Source: Lachnospiraceae bacterium (lineage in GTDB: Bacteria; Bacillota; Clostridia; Lachnospirales; Lachnospiraceae). From it: 63,581 nt of DNA. The stretch spans positions 1-63,581 of the forward strand of contig JAFSBX010000025.1 in NCBI GenBank assembly GCA_017437065.1, in the 5' to 3' direction. Numbering within the stretch: position 1 is the stretch's first letter; each line of letters opens with the position of its first letter. Below are positions 18,840 to 29,444 of the stretch, in pieces. The notes below the pieces were generated by a model. The model did no database searches. It saw only the letters and a list, made by a program, of their open reading frames with translations, and was not told the DNA's origin. The position numbers and the translations under genes were made by a program.

Positions 18840-21251
18840 CTATTTGACAACAATATTTACAATTCTGCCCGGAACATAAATCTCTTTTACGATGTTTCCG
18901 GTGAGTTTATCGCCTAATGCTTCTTTTCCGGCGGCGATGGCGGCGTCTTTATCCATATCTTTTGGAATCTGGATGGTTGCACGCATTTTTCCGTTGACCT
19001 GTACTGCGATTTCTACCGTAGATTCTACAGTTTTCGCTTCGTCATATTCCGGCCATACAGCCTGATATACTCTTCCTTCAAATCCGCTTCTGCTCCACAA
19101 TTCTTCGGTAACATGTGGTGCAACCGGATTTAATAATGCAAGAAGTGTATTGAACTCTGCTTTATTAATTGCATTCTTCTTATAGAAGTCATTTACAAGC
19201 GCCATCATAGCTGCAATAGCTGTATTGTATTTCAGATTTTCAAAATCGTTGCTTACTTTCTTGATTGTCTGATGCATTTTTGTTTCCATATCGCTTGAGT
19301 ATGCATCTCCATCCACAAGAATATCCTGTAATTTCCAAACTCTTTCTAAGAATCTGCGGCATCCTTTTACGCCGTCTTCTGACCAGGACGCACTTAAATC
19401 AAATGCTCCGATAAACATTTCGTAAGTACGAAGTGTATCTGCACCATAATCCATAACGATATCGTCTGGATTTACTACGTTTCCTCTGGATTTGGACATT
19501 TTTTCACCGTTAGAACCCAAAATCATACCATGAGAAGTTCTCTTCTGATATGGTTCTGCACAAGGTACTACTTTCTGGTCATATAAGAATTTATGCCAGA
19601 AACGGGAGTATAACAAGTGAAGTGTTGTATGCTCCATACCTCCATTGTACCAGTCAACCGGCAACCAATATTCCAATGCTTCTTTACTTGCAAGTGCATT
19701 TTCATTTGTTGGGTCTGTATATCTTAAGAAATACCAGGAAGAACCCGCCCACTGAGGCATAGTGTCTGTTTCTCTCTGTGCTGCACCACCACAACAAGGA
19801 CAAGTAGTATTTACCCAGTCTGTCATGGCTGCAAGCGGTGACTCACCGTTATCTGTCGGCATATAGCTGTCAACATCCGGAAGTTCTAATGGAAGCTCGC
19901 TCTCATCAATCGGAACAAATCCGCATTTTTCACAATTTACAATCGGAATCGGCTCACCCCAGTAACGCTGTCTGGAAAATACCCAGTCTCTTAATTTAAA
20001 GTTTGTCTTCTTTGTTCCGATGCCTTTTTCTTCTAAGAATTCAATAATTTTCTTCTTTGCATCCGCAACAGATAAACCATTTAAGAATTCGGAATTAACA
20101 AGTGTTCCTGTTGCCACATCTGTAAATACTGCTTCTTCTACACTTACCGGACTTCCTGCTACTACTTCTATAATCGGAAGACCAAATTTTTTCGCAAATT
20201 CCCAGTCTCTGTCATCATGTGCAGGTACTGCCATGATTGCACCTGTTCCGTATGTCATTAATACATAATCGGAAATCCAGATTGGAATTTCTTTTCCGTT
20301 TACCGGATTGATTGCGCGTAATCCATCAATTTCTACACCTGTCTTATCTTTTGCAAGCTCTGTACGTTCAAAATCAGATTTTTTGCTTGCCATTTCACGA
20401 TACTCTGCAATGGCATTCCAATTTCCAATCTCATCTTTATACTTATCAATGATTGGATGTTCCGGAGAAACTACCATATATGTTGCACCAAATAAAGTAT
20501 CCGGTCTTGTTGTATAAATACGAAGCTTATCTTCTTTTCCGCTAATACAGAAGTCTACTTCTGCACCTTCTGATTTACCAATCCAGTTTTTCTGGGATAC
20601 TTTTACTCTTTCGATATAATCAACGGTATCTAAATCCTGAATTAATTTATCAGCGTACTCTGTAATTTTCAGCATCCACTGGCTCTTAACCTTACGAACA
20701 ACTTCTGCACCACAACGTTCACAAACACCATTTACAACTTCCTCGTTTGCAAGACCTACTTTACAGGAAGTACACCAGTTAATTGGCATCTCACTCTTGT
20801 ATGCCAGACCTTCTTTAAACAATTTTAAGAAAATCCACTGTGTCCATTTGTAGTAATTCGGATCTGTCGTATTGATTTCTCTTTCCCAGTCAAAAGAATA
20901 TCCCAAAGAATGAAGCTGGTTCTTGAAACGTTCCACGTTGTTTTTTGTTACAATCTTCGGATGAATATGATTTTTGATTGCATAGTTTTCTGTAGGAAGA
21001 CCGAATGCGTCCCATCCCATCGGATAAAGTACGTTGTAACCCTGCATTCTTCTCTTTCTTGCTACAATATCAAGTGCTGTGTAAGGTCTTGGATGTCCTA
21101 CATGAAGTCCCTGTCCTGACGGATATGGGAATTCTACCAATGCATAATATTTTGGTTTGGAATAATCATCGGATACAGCAAATGCCTTCTCATCATCCCA
21201 CACTGCCTGCCATTTTTGTTCTACTTCTCTGTGATTGTATGGTTGTGCCAT
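18840..21251 (-). CDS. leuS: Leucine-tRNA ligase
   Basis: Class I aminoacyl-tRNA synthetase of 803 residues. The HIGH-type motif is in [18 protein letters not shown] near residue 45 and KMSKS in [16 protein letters not shown] near 575. The CP1 editing domain is present, with [15 protein letters not shown] and [19 protein letters not shown], and zinc-type cysteines occur in [14 protein letters not shown] lies eight bases before the ATG. It is the only gene behind a T-box leader, so its expression should follow the charging state of tRNA-Leu. Confidence 0.98.
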   Translation of the reverse strand: MAQPYNHREVEQKWQAVWDDEKAFAVSDDYSKPKYYALVEFPYPSGQGLHVGHPRPYTALDIVARKRRMQGYNVLYPMGWDAFGLPTENYAIKNHIHPKIVTKNNVERFKNQLHSLGYSFDWEREINTTDPNYYKWTQWIFLKLFKEGLAYKSEMPINWCTSCKVGLANEEVVNGVCERCGAEVVRKVKSQWMLKITEYADKLIQDLDTVDYIERVKVSQKNWIGKSEGAEVDFCISGKEDKLRIYTTRPDTLFGATYMVVSPEHPIIDKYKDEIGNWNAIAEYREMASKKSDFERTELAKDKTGVEIDGLRAINPVNGKEIPIWISDYVLMTYGTGAIMAVPAHDDRDWEFAKKFGLPIIEVVAGSPVSVEEAVFTDVATGTLVNSEFLNGLSVADAKKKIIEFLEEKGIGTKKTNFKLRDWVFSRQRYWGEPIPIVNCEKCGFVPIDESELPLELPDVDSYMPTDNGESPLAAMTDWVNTTCPCCGGAAQRETDTMPQWAGSSWYFLRYTDPTNENALASKEALEYWLPVDWYNGGMEHTTLHLLYSRFWHKFLYDQKVVPCAEPYQKRTSHGMILGSNGEKMSKSRGNVVNPDDIVMDYGADTLRTYEMFIGAFDLSASWSEDGVKGCRRFLERVWKLQDILVDGDAYSSDMETKMHQTIKKVSNDFENLKYNTAIAAMMALVNDFYKKNAINKAEFNTLLALLNPVAPHVTEELWSRSGFEGRVYQAVWPEYDEAKTVESTVEIAVQVNGKMRATIQIPKDMDKDAAIAAGKEALGDKLTGNIVKEIYVPGRIVNIVVK

Positions 21252-21274
21252 AATCTAATCTCCTCTCAACTTAT

Positions 21275-21585
21275 CAAAAAAGCCCTCTCATCTCATAAAC
21301 TTAGAGACGAAAGGGCTTGTATTCCGTGGTACCACTCTAATTCACATATTACTGTGCACTCATTGATTCTGTAACGGGAACTCCCGCCTTAAACTACTCA
21401 CTAAACGGCAACCTTTATCTTACTGCTTAAACATAACCAAGCAGTCACTATCTACCATATTAGCTTTCCCTCAAGGAACTCCGAGGCGAGTTGGAAGCTT
21501 ACTTTACTGCCTCACACCTGCCGGCAGCTCTCTGAAAAAGATTGACTTTTAATACTCCTCATCTATGTCTTTTCTGTATAAACAA
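21275..21585 (-). promoter_or_regulatory. T-box leader of leuS
   Basis: On the minus strand the leader has a GAGGAGTA-type stem I base, a distal GCCGGCAGGTGTGAGGCAG region and the T-box core AGTGGTACCACGG (21325-21337). An intrinsic terminator follows, with arms AGCCCT/AGGGCT (21281-21317) and TTTTTT. A CTC triplet at 21488-21490 is in a plausible specifier position for leucine. Uncharged tRNA-Leu would stabilise the antiterminator. Confidence 0.93.
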
Positions 21586-21701
21586 CTGAAAATAATTTTA
21601 CCCACATTATTTTCTCTTGTCAAGACATATCAATCAAATGAAATAGAAATGCTCTAATTTTCTTTTCGATTATTTCCATTAGCGAATAGCACCTCGATGA
21701 A

Positions 21702-21742
21702 AATAGCCTTCCCTGTACTTTGACCGGTGCGGGAAGGCTATT
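21702..21742 (-). terminator. Terminator of the acyltransferase gene
   Basis: AATAGCCTTCCC and GGGAAGGCTATT form a perfect 12-bp stem with a 17-base loop, directly after the stop at 21746. It is followed by TTTTC on the minus strand. Confidence 0.8.
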
Positions 21743-21745
21743 GCT

Positions 21746-22735
21746 TTATCCATGCATTTTCTGCAAACAACGCTGCCCCAGTTTCTCCATCGGACGTTCT
21801 ATCAGATGATGTACTACAAAACAACCTGCAATCGTGCATCCAATACCAATTAGCAAAATCGTGACCTGCGAAATCGGATATCGGTTTCTTATCATTTCAA
21901 TTCCATCCATAACTACTGCATGAGTCAGATAAATTGTATACGAATAGGAATCAAAAATATTAATCACCTTTTGCAATCTCTGATTTTCCACCTTAATTTC
22001 CTTTGCCATAATTATAACAATCAAAAAAAGCATAGAACATGCGGTATGCGTTAAGGTATGATTCACTACTACACTACCAAGCACAAATGTCACACATCCA
22101 ATAATTAATTCCTTTATCCTGCCTTCTTTCTCCGCATAATAGAACACAATTCCCATTACAAAATAATGCAGGTAGAAAAACGGCATCCCGTAAGCAACCC
22201 GATTCAGGCATACCAAGGATAACAAATATAACGCACCCCAAAGCAATACTGCTCCCTTAAAGGAATTTACCCACCGTTTCATAAGTGGTACAAAAAGATA
22301 AAATAAAACAAAAATGCTAATGGTCCATGTAGAGCATAAATTTACCCAGAAATTCCTATCCGCCGGAATAAAAGTAGACAACAGAAAAAAATATCTTGGC
22401 CAGCCAATTCCACTGGAATCCGGTGGAATATTTCTTAAAATCAACTCATACAATACAAAATTATAAATAACCAGCGCATAATATAGAGGAAGTATTTTAA
22501 ATGCCCGTTTTATCCAATAACGCACACATCCTGTTATTTTATTTTCATTCTCCAGTTCTCTTGACTGAAATCCGAAAAATCCGCTCAGGATAAAAAATAA
22601 ATATACTCCTCTCGCACCAAAATCCATAAACTTCTCTATCGTGCCCTCAACTTCCATTTGTGCTCCCAAATGGCATAAAAAGACACCGACACAGGCTATC
22701 ACTCGTAAAATCTGTAATCCTGCTACTCTAGTCAT
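21746..22735 (-). CDS. Acyltransferase 3 (OafA/WecH-type) membrane protein
   Basis: About 329 residues with ten hydrophobic helices. It carries the acyltransferase-3 signatures GLQILRVIACVGVFLCHLGA at the N-terminus, with the catalytic-type His after the first helix, and GVYLFFILSGFFGF near residue 55. The C-terminus TIYLTHAVVMDGIE and FVVHHLIERPMEK is also typical. Such proteins move acetyl groups from the cytoplasm across the membrane to polysaccharides. This one lacks the extracytoplasmic SGNH domain often fused to the family, and the gene just upstream encodes an SGNH lipoprotein. Start uncertain: 22735 fits the family N-terminus; an ATG at 22777 extends the frame by 14 residues. Confidence 0.85.
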   Translation of the reverse strand: MTRVAGLQILRVIACVGVFLCHLGAQMEVEGTIEKFMDFGARGVYLFFILSGFFGFQSRELENENKITGCVRYWIKRAFKILPLYYALVIYNFVLYELILRNIPPDSSGIGWPRYFFLLSTFIPADRNFWVNLCSTWTISIFVLFYLFVPLMKRWVNSFKGAVLLWGALYLLSLVCLNRVAYGMPFFYLHYFVMGIVFYYAEKEGRIKELIIGCVTFVLGSVVVNHTLTHTACSMLFLIVIIMAKEIKVENQRLQKVINIFDSYSYTIYLTHAVVMDGIEMIRNRYPISQVTILLIGIGCTIAGCFVVHHLIERPMEKLGQRCLQKMHG

Positions 22736-22836
22736 ACTCTGCAGCATTTCCTCCCTTTCTGCCGTCAGCAAAATCATACGGAAATGCAGAAATTCAACTT
22801 ACGTCCCTGCCGTCTTCTGACAGGAAATGACACTTT

Positions 22837-23898
22837 CTAATTGATACAACTCATATAATAGGAGTAAATCCCGGCATAAGTCGGAGTATCATAATGGAAA
22901 CCATCACCCTCTCTTGTAGCGAATCCATTGTTTACCATATAGCTATACAAATCAATCCAGTGAACTCCCGAAACTCCATTTTGCAACGCTGCGTTAAAAT
23001 TTACCGCTTCGTCATTCGTGTGGTACGGATTTTCATGACATGGACCTACGGTTGCATAATAAACCGTAGCACCTCTACCGGTCCAGTTCGCAGCCACTTC
23101 ACTAATTGTATAAATATAAGTATCAATTTTTTCCGGGTCATTCGCCCCAAGATTAATAATTACTTTTGTCCCTTGTGTAATGTAAGGGTCGGCAGTGGGA
23201 ACTGCATCACTCACAAACCATTTGATGCCTTTTGAATGCTCTGCAATCCACACGCAGGAATTCTCACCCACGCAATTTTTCATCTCCGCCGTTCTGGAAT
23301 CACCAATTAAAACAACATTCGTTGCCACTGGAACTCCAGCATTATTTGAAGAAGCTGCTTCCGGCTGCTGAACAGGTACTGGTACCGGTATCGGTTCAGA
23401 CTGTAAATATTTATTACTTACATAAGCCTTTTCTTCCCCGTATGCAATCTCATACCACCCGGTAGACGCTTCTCCAGTCACTTTCACCTCTTGTCCGGCT
23501 TTCAGTGCTCCTACCCTTTCGAAATCGGTAGACGGTCCTTGGCGTACATTTACCGAGCTTGCAGCATACATGCTTACTTCTTCGACCTGCGTTACAGTAT
23601 ACTCTATTTTTTCTTTTTCTTCAACTGTCATTTCTTCCGTTTCTGTCTCAGTTTCTACTTCCACGGACTCAGATTCCTGCTCTGTCTGCAACTCTGTTTC
23701 TACTATTTCTTCGGTCTCTTTCTCTTCTGTTTCCGGTTCTGTTTCTGACTCAGTTTCTACTTGTTCCGGTTCCGTTTCTGTCTCCAAAACCACTGTATTT
23801 TCCTTAGTTTCCACTGTTTCTTCCTGCTTACCGCAACCGGTGAATATTAACATAAATACCATCAAAATAAGCAATTTTTTTCCTTTGATTTTTCTCAT
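22837..23898 (-). CDS. Lipoprotein with SH3b and SGNH-hydrolase domains
   Basis: 353 residues. A lipoprotein signal peptide with lipobox LIFTGC (Cys about 22) is followed by a Glu/Thr-rich low-complexity linker (about 25-95). An SH3b domain follows (SSVNVRQGPSTDFERVGALK, GWYEIAYGEEKAYV; about 112-165), then a proline-rich spacer and an SGNH hydrolase domain (about 193-353). In the last, VVLIGDSRTAEM supplies the nucleophile Ser, NLGANDP the Asn block, and GDGFHYD the Asp/His pair. Expected to act on cell-wall or polysaccharide O-acyl groups outside the cell. It is the upstream neighbour of the acyltransferase and lies 60 bases from it on the same strand. Confidence 0.85.
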   Translation of the reverse strand: MRKIKGKKLLILMVFMLIFTGCGKQEETVETKENTVVLETETEPEQVETESETEPETEEKETEEIVETELQTEQESESVEVETETETEEMTVEEKEKIEYTVTQVEEVSMYAASSVNVRQGPSTDFERVGALKAGQEVKVTGEASTGWYEIAYGEEKAYVSNKYLQSEPIPVPVPVQQPEAASSNNAGVPVATNVVLIGDSRTAEMKNCVGENSCVWIAEHSKGIKWFVSDAVPTADPYITQGTKVIINLGANDPEKIDTYIYTISEVAANWTGRGATVYYATVGPCHENPYHTNDEAVNFNAALQNGVSGVHWIDLYSYMVNNGFATREGDGFHYDTPTYAGIYSYYMSCIN

Positions 23899-24000
23899 TG
23901 TTCTCTCCCGTAATTTTATCCCTCAAACGTAGTTTTTCTACTTTCTTAATTTTTCCTTAAGCTACAATAGGAAGTCTCGTCCGATACAAATGATATCACC

Positions 24001-25653
24001 TTACTCAATCACTCTTACCGTATTCAACCCATATCCTTCCACATATCTAAGTGTAATCATATCTCCTTCATTGTATCTTACAATCTCAATTAAAGTCTCT
24101 TCTGACATATCAATATCAAAAATATCCTCATTATTTTCCAGACAAATATAATAATGCGTATTTCCTTCCAGTACAATCGGTGATATAGATACAATCTTTC
24201 CGCTCACTGAAAGCAAACTGTCTGCGGATTCACTTACGATTCCATTCGTATTTAATAATTCCTTGTAATTCTTCTCACAATCACGAATTGTATCGCCGAT
24301 AGCCACCCACTGATATTTCTGCACGTTTACCATGGCATATTTCTTTACCAGACCCGCTCCGTCTTTCAGTGCCATAAAATAAGTCGGCTCATTTGCAATA
24401 TTAATCAACAACGGGAAGGTTGCCTGATATCCAAGGTTTTGTACCTGTCCTTCCGCAGAAGACATTGCAGAATCTTCAATCGCACCTTCTATTTTATAGT
24501 AACGCGTTTCCATGGTACGCTGATTCATCAGTACAAATCCAACATTTGACTGGTCTCCACTGACAGAAGTAACTCCTGTATAAACCCACACATCATCATT
24601 CAAAGCAATATAATTGTAACCGTTCGTTGACTGTAAACAATCCTTCTGTCCTAATATACTGTTAAAATAACCATGCTTTAATGTTCCAGAATAATCATAC
24701 AACTGCATTAAGAGTTCCGCAGAATAAACTTTATCTATCCATTGCGGCACTTTGTCAATTTCATAATCCGTACATTCACCGGTTATGGCATTACACAAAA
24801 CAACATTTCCGATAGTCTGTCCTCCGAAAAGACCAATATTAAACTTTTTAACAGGACATACCCAGAACGGAGTTCCTTCTTCATCAATTTCAAAGAAAAT
24901 CTGTTCGTCAAAAATGTACGTCGGATAGTTAAAACGAAGATGTCTGTATAAATTTCTGTTAAAATGTTCTGATTTTGAATATTTAATGCCTGCAGCCAGT
25001 TTCACGCATTCCGTATTCTGTGTTGTCATATCAATCATAATATAAGCCGGAATACCCTTGCTCTGGTTTGTAAGCCATTTAATCTCACTTGCATAACGAA
25101 GTGGAGTAACTCTAGTCGGTTTCCCCTGATAATTAATCTGTGTATAGTCATCTGCCACTTCAAACTGGGAAACCATTTCCACCATACTTCCCATCTTTCT
25201 GTCACCAAGTAACATAGCGGACTCTTTATCCAAACTTGGAATAGTTGTATAATCCACTTCTTTAATATCAGCCACAAACTCTCTCTCCTGTACATTTAAA
25301 AGCTGCTGATATTTTTTTGCATTGACAATTGGAGAAGAAAGTAAAGATCCAATCAGATAAATTAAAAACACAAGTACAAGTAAAATGCCCATGCCTTTTA
25401 AAACATTATCAAACAGACCTTTTTCAAATTTAATGTCAATATTCGTTGGTCCTTTTTTCATAAAAACCACCCCATTTTCCTTGATGGTTTTTCTCAGCCC
25501 ATATAAAAACATCAAAATAACAATCACTGACATTACAAAAAACCAGCATCCAGCCGAATGAATATTTAATGCCGGCAAATACAAATAGTAATAAATACCT
25601 GCTACAAGTAATAAACTTACAGCAATAATAAGATTTCTGAGTCCTTTTTTCAT
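24001..25653 (-). CDS. Unrecognised membrane protein with large extracytoplasmic domain
   Basis: 550 residues. Three hydrophobic helices occur near the N-terminus (about 5-22, 30-50 and 85-110), the third starting after KFEKGLFDNVLKGMG. A soluble domain of about 440 residues follows, rich in aromatic and beta-type segments, ending in a possible OB-like strand pattern (SVSGKIVSISPIVLEGNTHY; EGDMITLRYVEG). I do not recognise the family. Start: ATG at 25653 with AAGGGAG five bases upstream; a further 25 codons upstream are open but unsupported. It lies between the EF-G paralogue and the SGNH lipoprotein. Confidence 0.75.
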   Translation of the reverse strand: MKKGLRNLIIAVSLLLVAGIYYYLYLPALNIHSAGCWFFVMSVIVILMFLYGLRKTIKENGVVFMKKGPTNIDIKFEKGLFDNVLKGMGILLVLVFLIYLIGSLLSSPIVNAKKYQQLLNVQEREFVADIKEVDYTTIPSLDKESAMLLGDRKMGSMVEMVSQFEVADDYTQINYQGKPTRVTPLRYASEIKWLTNQSKGIPAYIMIDMTTQNTECVKLAAGIKYSKSEHFNRNLYRHLRFNYPTYIFDEQIFFEIDEEGTPFWVCPVKKFNIGLFGGQTIGNVVLCNAITGECTDYEIDKVPQWIDKVYSAELLMQLYDYSGTLKHGYFNSILGQKDCLQSTNGYNYIALNDDVWVYTGVTSVSGDQSNVGFVLMNQRTMETRYYKIEGAIEDSAMSSAEGQVQNLGYQATFPLLINIANEPTYFMALKDGAGLVKKYAMVNVQKYQWVAIGDTIRDCEKNYKELLNTNGIVSESADSLLSVSGKIVSISPIVLEGNTHYYICLENNEDIFDIDMSEETLIEIVRYNEGDMITLRYVEGYGLNTVRVIE

Positions 25654-25793
25654 ATTTTCTCCCTTTTCTTTTATAATTAATTTTTCTGACAGCCCAAAAA
25701 GGATTTCACATAAATCCGACCGTCTCAAAATATCCTTTCAGCCTATTATACTGCACATTTTCAAAAATACCTACTAAAATTTTCATAATCTCA

Positions 25794-25828
25794 TAAAAAG
25801 CAAGAGCAAAACCCAAAAAGAGTTCTGC
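25794..25828 (-). terminator. Terminator of the EF-G-like gene
   Basis: GCAGAACTC and GGGTTTTGC pair (with two G-T wobbles) around a TTTTT loop, and a T-rich tail follows on the minus strand. It is 57 bases past the stop at 25885. Confidence 0.5.
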
Positions 25829-25884
25829 CCCCCGTTATTATATATTTCACCCCGAATTGCACACAGTATCATACAATCCCCTCA

Positions 25885-27978
25885 TCAGTCTTCGTTGCTA
25901 TTCTCAGCAACTTTCGCCGCTCTTGCTGCCACCTCTTTTTCCTGAATATCGGAAGGTGCCTGCTCATATCTTGAGAATTCATAGGAATAATCTCCACTGC
26001 CACCTGTCATGGAACGAAGAACCGTACAATATCCAAACAGCTCCATCATAGGGATATCCGCTTCAATTACCTGTTTTCCTCCGGATAACGGATTCATACC
26101 AAGCACTCTTCCACGGCGTTTATTTAAATCTCCCATAATATCGCCGGTATATTCTTCAGGTGCTGTAATTTTTAATGAAGCAATCGGCTCTAACAATACC
26201 GGATGTGCCTCCATAAAGCCTTTTTTGAATGCCTGAATGGTGGCCATTTTAAATGCCATTTCCGAGGAATCAACAGAATGATATGAACCGTCATATAACA
26301 CTGCCTTTACCCCTACTACAGGATATGCCGCAAGAGGTCCTTTTATAACCGACTCCTGCAAACCTTTCTCTACCGCCGGGAAGAAGTTTTTCGGAACTGC
26401 ACCGCCTACTACCTCCTGCTCAAATTCAAACGGTGTCTCATTGTCACCGGAAGGTGAGAAGCGCATTTTCACATGACCATACTGTCCGTGTCCGCCGGAC
26501 TGTTTCTTATATTTATATTCCACATCAGAATTTTTCTTAATGGTTTCTTTAAATGCTACTTTCGGTTTTACCAGTTCAATCTCTACTTTATATTCATTCA
26601 TAAGTCTGCTGGCTACGATTTCTAAATGTAAATCGCCCATACCATAAAGAAGTGACTGTCTGTTTTCTGCATCATTTACTACCTTTAATGTTAAATCTTC
26701 ATGCGTCATTTTCTGCAAAGACTGTGAAATCTTATCTACGTCATTTTTATTCTTAGGTTTATAACGCATATAAGTATAAGGTACCGGAATGTCCGCTTTG
26801 CCATATTTAATCGTAGTTGCCTTTGTTGAAAGTGTATTTCCTGTTCTTGCAGCAGTCAGCTTCGCAATTGCTCCAATATCTCCTGCATGAAGCTCCGGTA
26901 CTTCAATCGGTTTACTTCCCTGCAATACATAAAGTTTATTAATTTTCTCTTCCACATCTTTATCATTGTTGTAAATTACATCATCCGCTTTAAATACGCC
27001 GGAACAAACTTTAATCAAAGAATATTTTCCGATGAACGGGTCAACAATTGTTTTAAAGATATACGCAGATTTTGCTTTTGAGAAATCGTAATCTGCCTGG
27101 AAAATTTCATTTGTTTTTAAATTAATACCTGCACATTCCCTGTTTTCCGGACTTGGTAAATATTTTACAATATCATCCAGCAATGTATAAATACCCTGAC
27201 ACAAAAGACTGGAACCCATGGACATCGGAACCACAGAACCATCCAGTACATTAATTCTTAATGCAGAACGGATTTCTGCCTCTGAGAATGTTTCTCCACC
27301 AAAATAGCGTTCCATCATTTCTTCGCTTGTTTCAGCAACTGTCTCCATTAATGTATCTCTGTATAACTGTAAATTCGGCTTATTATATTCCGGTATTTCA
27401 CATTCTACTACTTCTTTTCCCTGCCATCTTTGTGCTGTTTCGGAAATCACATTTACATAGCCTACAAATTTTTCATTTTCACGAATCGGTAAATGGAACG
27501 GAGCCATCTTTTTACCATACATATCCGTCATGGATTCTACCACTTGTTTAAAGGACGCATTATCTAAATCCATATCCGTTACGAACACAAATCTCGGCAA
27601 TTTATATTTATCACATAATTCCCATGCTTTCTTTGTTCCGGCTTCAATACCGGCTTTACCGGATACAACAATAATTGCTGCGTCTGCTGCACTTGCTGCT
27701 TCCTCCACTTCCCCCGCAAAATCAAAGAATCCGGGAGTATCCAAAAGATTAATCTTTACTCCTTCCCACTCTATCGGAATAACGGATGTACTAATCGAAA
27801 TCTGTCTTTTCTGTTCTTCCTTTCCATAATCGCTCAGCGTATTACCATCTGAAACTTTTCCCATTCTGGAGGTCAGTCCTCCCAAATATGCCATCGCTTC
27901 TGCCAAACTGGTTTTTCCACAACCACCATGTCCAAGCAGTACCACATTACGTATTTTGTCAGTTGTGTAAACGTTCAT
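25885..27978 (-). CDS. Elongation factor G-like translational GTPase
   Basis: 697 residues with the full EF-G domain order. The P-loop is GHGGCGKTSL and G3 is DTPGFFDF. Domain II carries DPFIGKYSLIKVCSG, domain IV the GGHGQYGHV core and domain V EEYTGDIMGDLNKRRGRVLG. The G4 position reads VTDMDLD instead of the usual NKMD, so the base-recognition Asn and Lys are replaced. The main FusA is normally next to ribosomal genes, so this is a paralogue of the FusA2 kind whose role is unclear. The start at 27978 has GGAGG eight bases upstream; the open frame to 28059 is unsupported. Confidence 0.88.
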   Translation of the reverse strand: MNVYTTDKIRNVVLLGHGGCGKTSLAEAMAYLGGLTSRMGKVSDGNTLSDYGKEEQKRQISISTSVIPIEWEGVKINLLDTPGFFDFAGEVEEAASAADAAIIVVSGKAGIEAGTKKAWELCDKYKLPRFVFVTDMDLDNASFKQVVESMTDMYGKKMAPFHLPIRENEKFVGYVNVISETAQRWQGKEVVECEIPEYNKPNLQLYRDTLMETVAETSEEMMERYFGGETFSEAEIRSALRINVLDGSVVPMSMGSSLLCQGIYTLLDDIVKYLPSPENRECAGINLKTNEIFQADYDFSKAKSAYIFKTIVDPFIGKYSLIKVCSGVFKADDVIYNNDKDVEEKINKLYVLQGSKPIEVPELHAGDIGAIAKLTAARTGNTLSTKATTIKYGKADIPVPYTYMRYKPKNKNDVDKISQSLQKMTHEDLTLKVVNDAENRQSLLYGMGDLHLEIVASRLMNEYKVEIELVKPKVAFKETIKKNSDVEYKYKKQSGGHGQYGHVKMRFSPSGDNETPFEFEQEVVGGAVPKNFFPAVEKGLQESVIKGPLAAYPVVGVKAVLYDGSYHSVDSSEMAFKMATIQAFKKGFMEAHPVLLEPIASLKITAPEEYTGDIMGDLNKRRGRVLGMNPLSGGKQVIEADIPMMELFGYCTVLRSMTGGSGDYSYEFSRYEQAPSDIQEKEVAARAAKVAENSNED

Positions 27979-28267
27979 AAAATATTCCTCCAATTTTGAT
28001 GTATTTGGGTATTTTGCTAAGACAGAATTGGAAATATGCCTTACTTGTTTGTTCCCCATAGGTGTATTTTACTAAATATTCTTTCTTTTTACAAGTATTT
28101 GTGTGTATTTTTCATACATTTTAATAAATATTGTTATTAATTTCTGTTTTTATCATTATATCAGGCAAATCATTACATTTCTTTATACGCTTTCTTTTCC
28201 GTGGCTTCGCTGTTGACTTTCACACGTTGAAGTGCTATATTATTAAACAGTCAGTTATAAATATAAA

Positions 28268-28318
28268 ATGATAAGGGACTAAAACACTGTTCCGCACTAG
28301 CGTTCACTCCCTTATTTT
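28268..28318 (+). promoter_or_regulatory. Hairpin in the tyrA leader
   Basis: TAAGGGA and TCCCTTA enclose about 30 bases and are followed by TTTTAT on the plus strand, directly before the tyrA ribosome binding site. It could be an attenuator-type terminator or a chance structure. No other feature was seen in 28060-28337. Confidence 0.35.
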
Positions 28319-28337
28319 ATAAAAATGGAGGTTATGT

Positions 28338-29435
28338 ATGTCCGCTCTTACTTGTGGATTTATTGGACTTGGATTAATCGGTGGTTCCATTGCAAAAGCA
28401 ATTCGTCTGAACCTTCCTGATACCAGAATAATAGCTTATGATATTAGCAGTGATACTCTTTCTCTTGCCAAAGAAGAAGGTATTGCCAATGTTATTTTAG
28501 AAAAAATTGATGCTACTTTTTCCGAATGTGACTATTTGTTCCTTTGTGCACCGGTTTCAAAAAACGATGAGAATTTAAAAACACTTGCAGGATTTATCAA
28601 TCCTGACTGTACAATTACAGATGTAGGCAGTGTTAAAACTGATATTCACTCTCATATTGAATCGTTAGGACTGTCTTCCCAATTTATAGGCGGACATCCT
28701 ATGGCTGGCAGTGAACGAATCGGTTTTGTTAACTCTAAAGCTCTGCTTTTAGAAAATGCCTACTATATTTTGACACCAACAGAGAATGTTCCCGAAGAAA
28801 AAATATCTTCTTACAAAAAACTGGTACAGACCATCGGTGCCATTCCTCTTGTTCTCAGCTTTAAAGAACATGATTACGTTACCGCAGCTATCAGCCACCT
28901 TCCTCATGTAATCGCTGCCAGCCTTGTAAATTTAGTACATGACTCTGATTCTGAGGAAGGAACCATGAAACTGATCGCAGCAGGAGGTTTTAAAGATATT
29001 ACACGCATTGCCTCATCTTCGCCTGTTATGTGGCAGCAGATTTGTTTAACAAATACAGAAAACATTATTTCTCTTTTAGATGACTATATAAAAGCCCTTA
29101 ACATAATACGGGAACAGTTAGCAGACAAAGATGCTGATGCACTTTTCAATTTTTTCAAAGAGGCAAGAAATTACCGCGAATCTTTTATTGATACATCCAG
29201 TGGACCGATTAAAAAATCCTATTCCATCACGGTTGATATTTTGGACGAGACCGGTGCTCTCGCTGCCATTGCCACTATTTTGGCACTCAACAATATCAAT
29301 ATCAAAAATATTGGTATTACACATAATCGGGAATTTGCAGAAGGTACACTTCGCATTGAATTTTACGAAGAAGCCGCTATTGAACAGTCCGCTTCTATAT
29401 TATCCGGAAAAGGATATATCGTTCATATGCAATAA
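28338..29435 (+). CDS. tyrA: Prephenate dehydrogenase
   Basis: NAD-dependent oxidative decarboxylation of prephenate to 4-hydroxyphenylpyruvate in tyrosine synthesis. 365 residues. The N-terminal Rossmann motif is GFIGLGLIGGSIAKAIR, followed by FLCAPVS and GGHPMAGSERIG with the catalytic-type His. SHLPHVIAASLVN lies in the helical dimer domain. The last 75 residues (SITVDILDETGALAAIATIL) form an ACT domain, suggesting feedback control by tyrosine. GGAGG lies six bases before the ATG. It is a single gene flanked by a convergent terminator. Confidence 0.94.
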   Translation: MSALTCGFIGLGLIGGSIAKAIRLNLPDTRIIAYDISSDTLSLAKEEGIANVILEKIDATFSECDYLFLCAPVSKNDENLKTLAGFINPDCTITDVGSVKTDIHSHIESLGLSSQFIGGHPMAGSERIGFVNSKALLLENAYYILTPTENVPEEKISSYKKLVQTIGAIPLVLSFKEHDYVTAAISHLPHVIAASLVNLVHDSDSEEGTMKLIAAGGFKDITRIASSSPVMWQQICLTNTENIISLLDDYIKALNIIREQLADKDADALFNFFKEARNYRESFIDTSSGPIKKSYSITVDILDETGALAAIATILALNNINIKNIGITHNREFAEGTLRIEFYEEAAIEQSASILSGKGYIVHMQ

Positions 29436-29444
29436 TAACACAAA

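Noticed and set aside
23491-23932. Plus-strand frames opposite the SGNH lipoprotein linker
   Set aside because: They arise from the Glu/Thr-rich repeat-like linker read in reverse.
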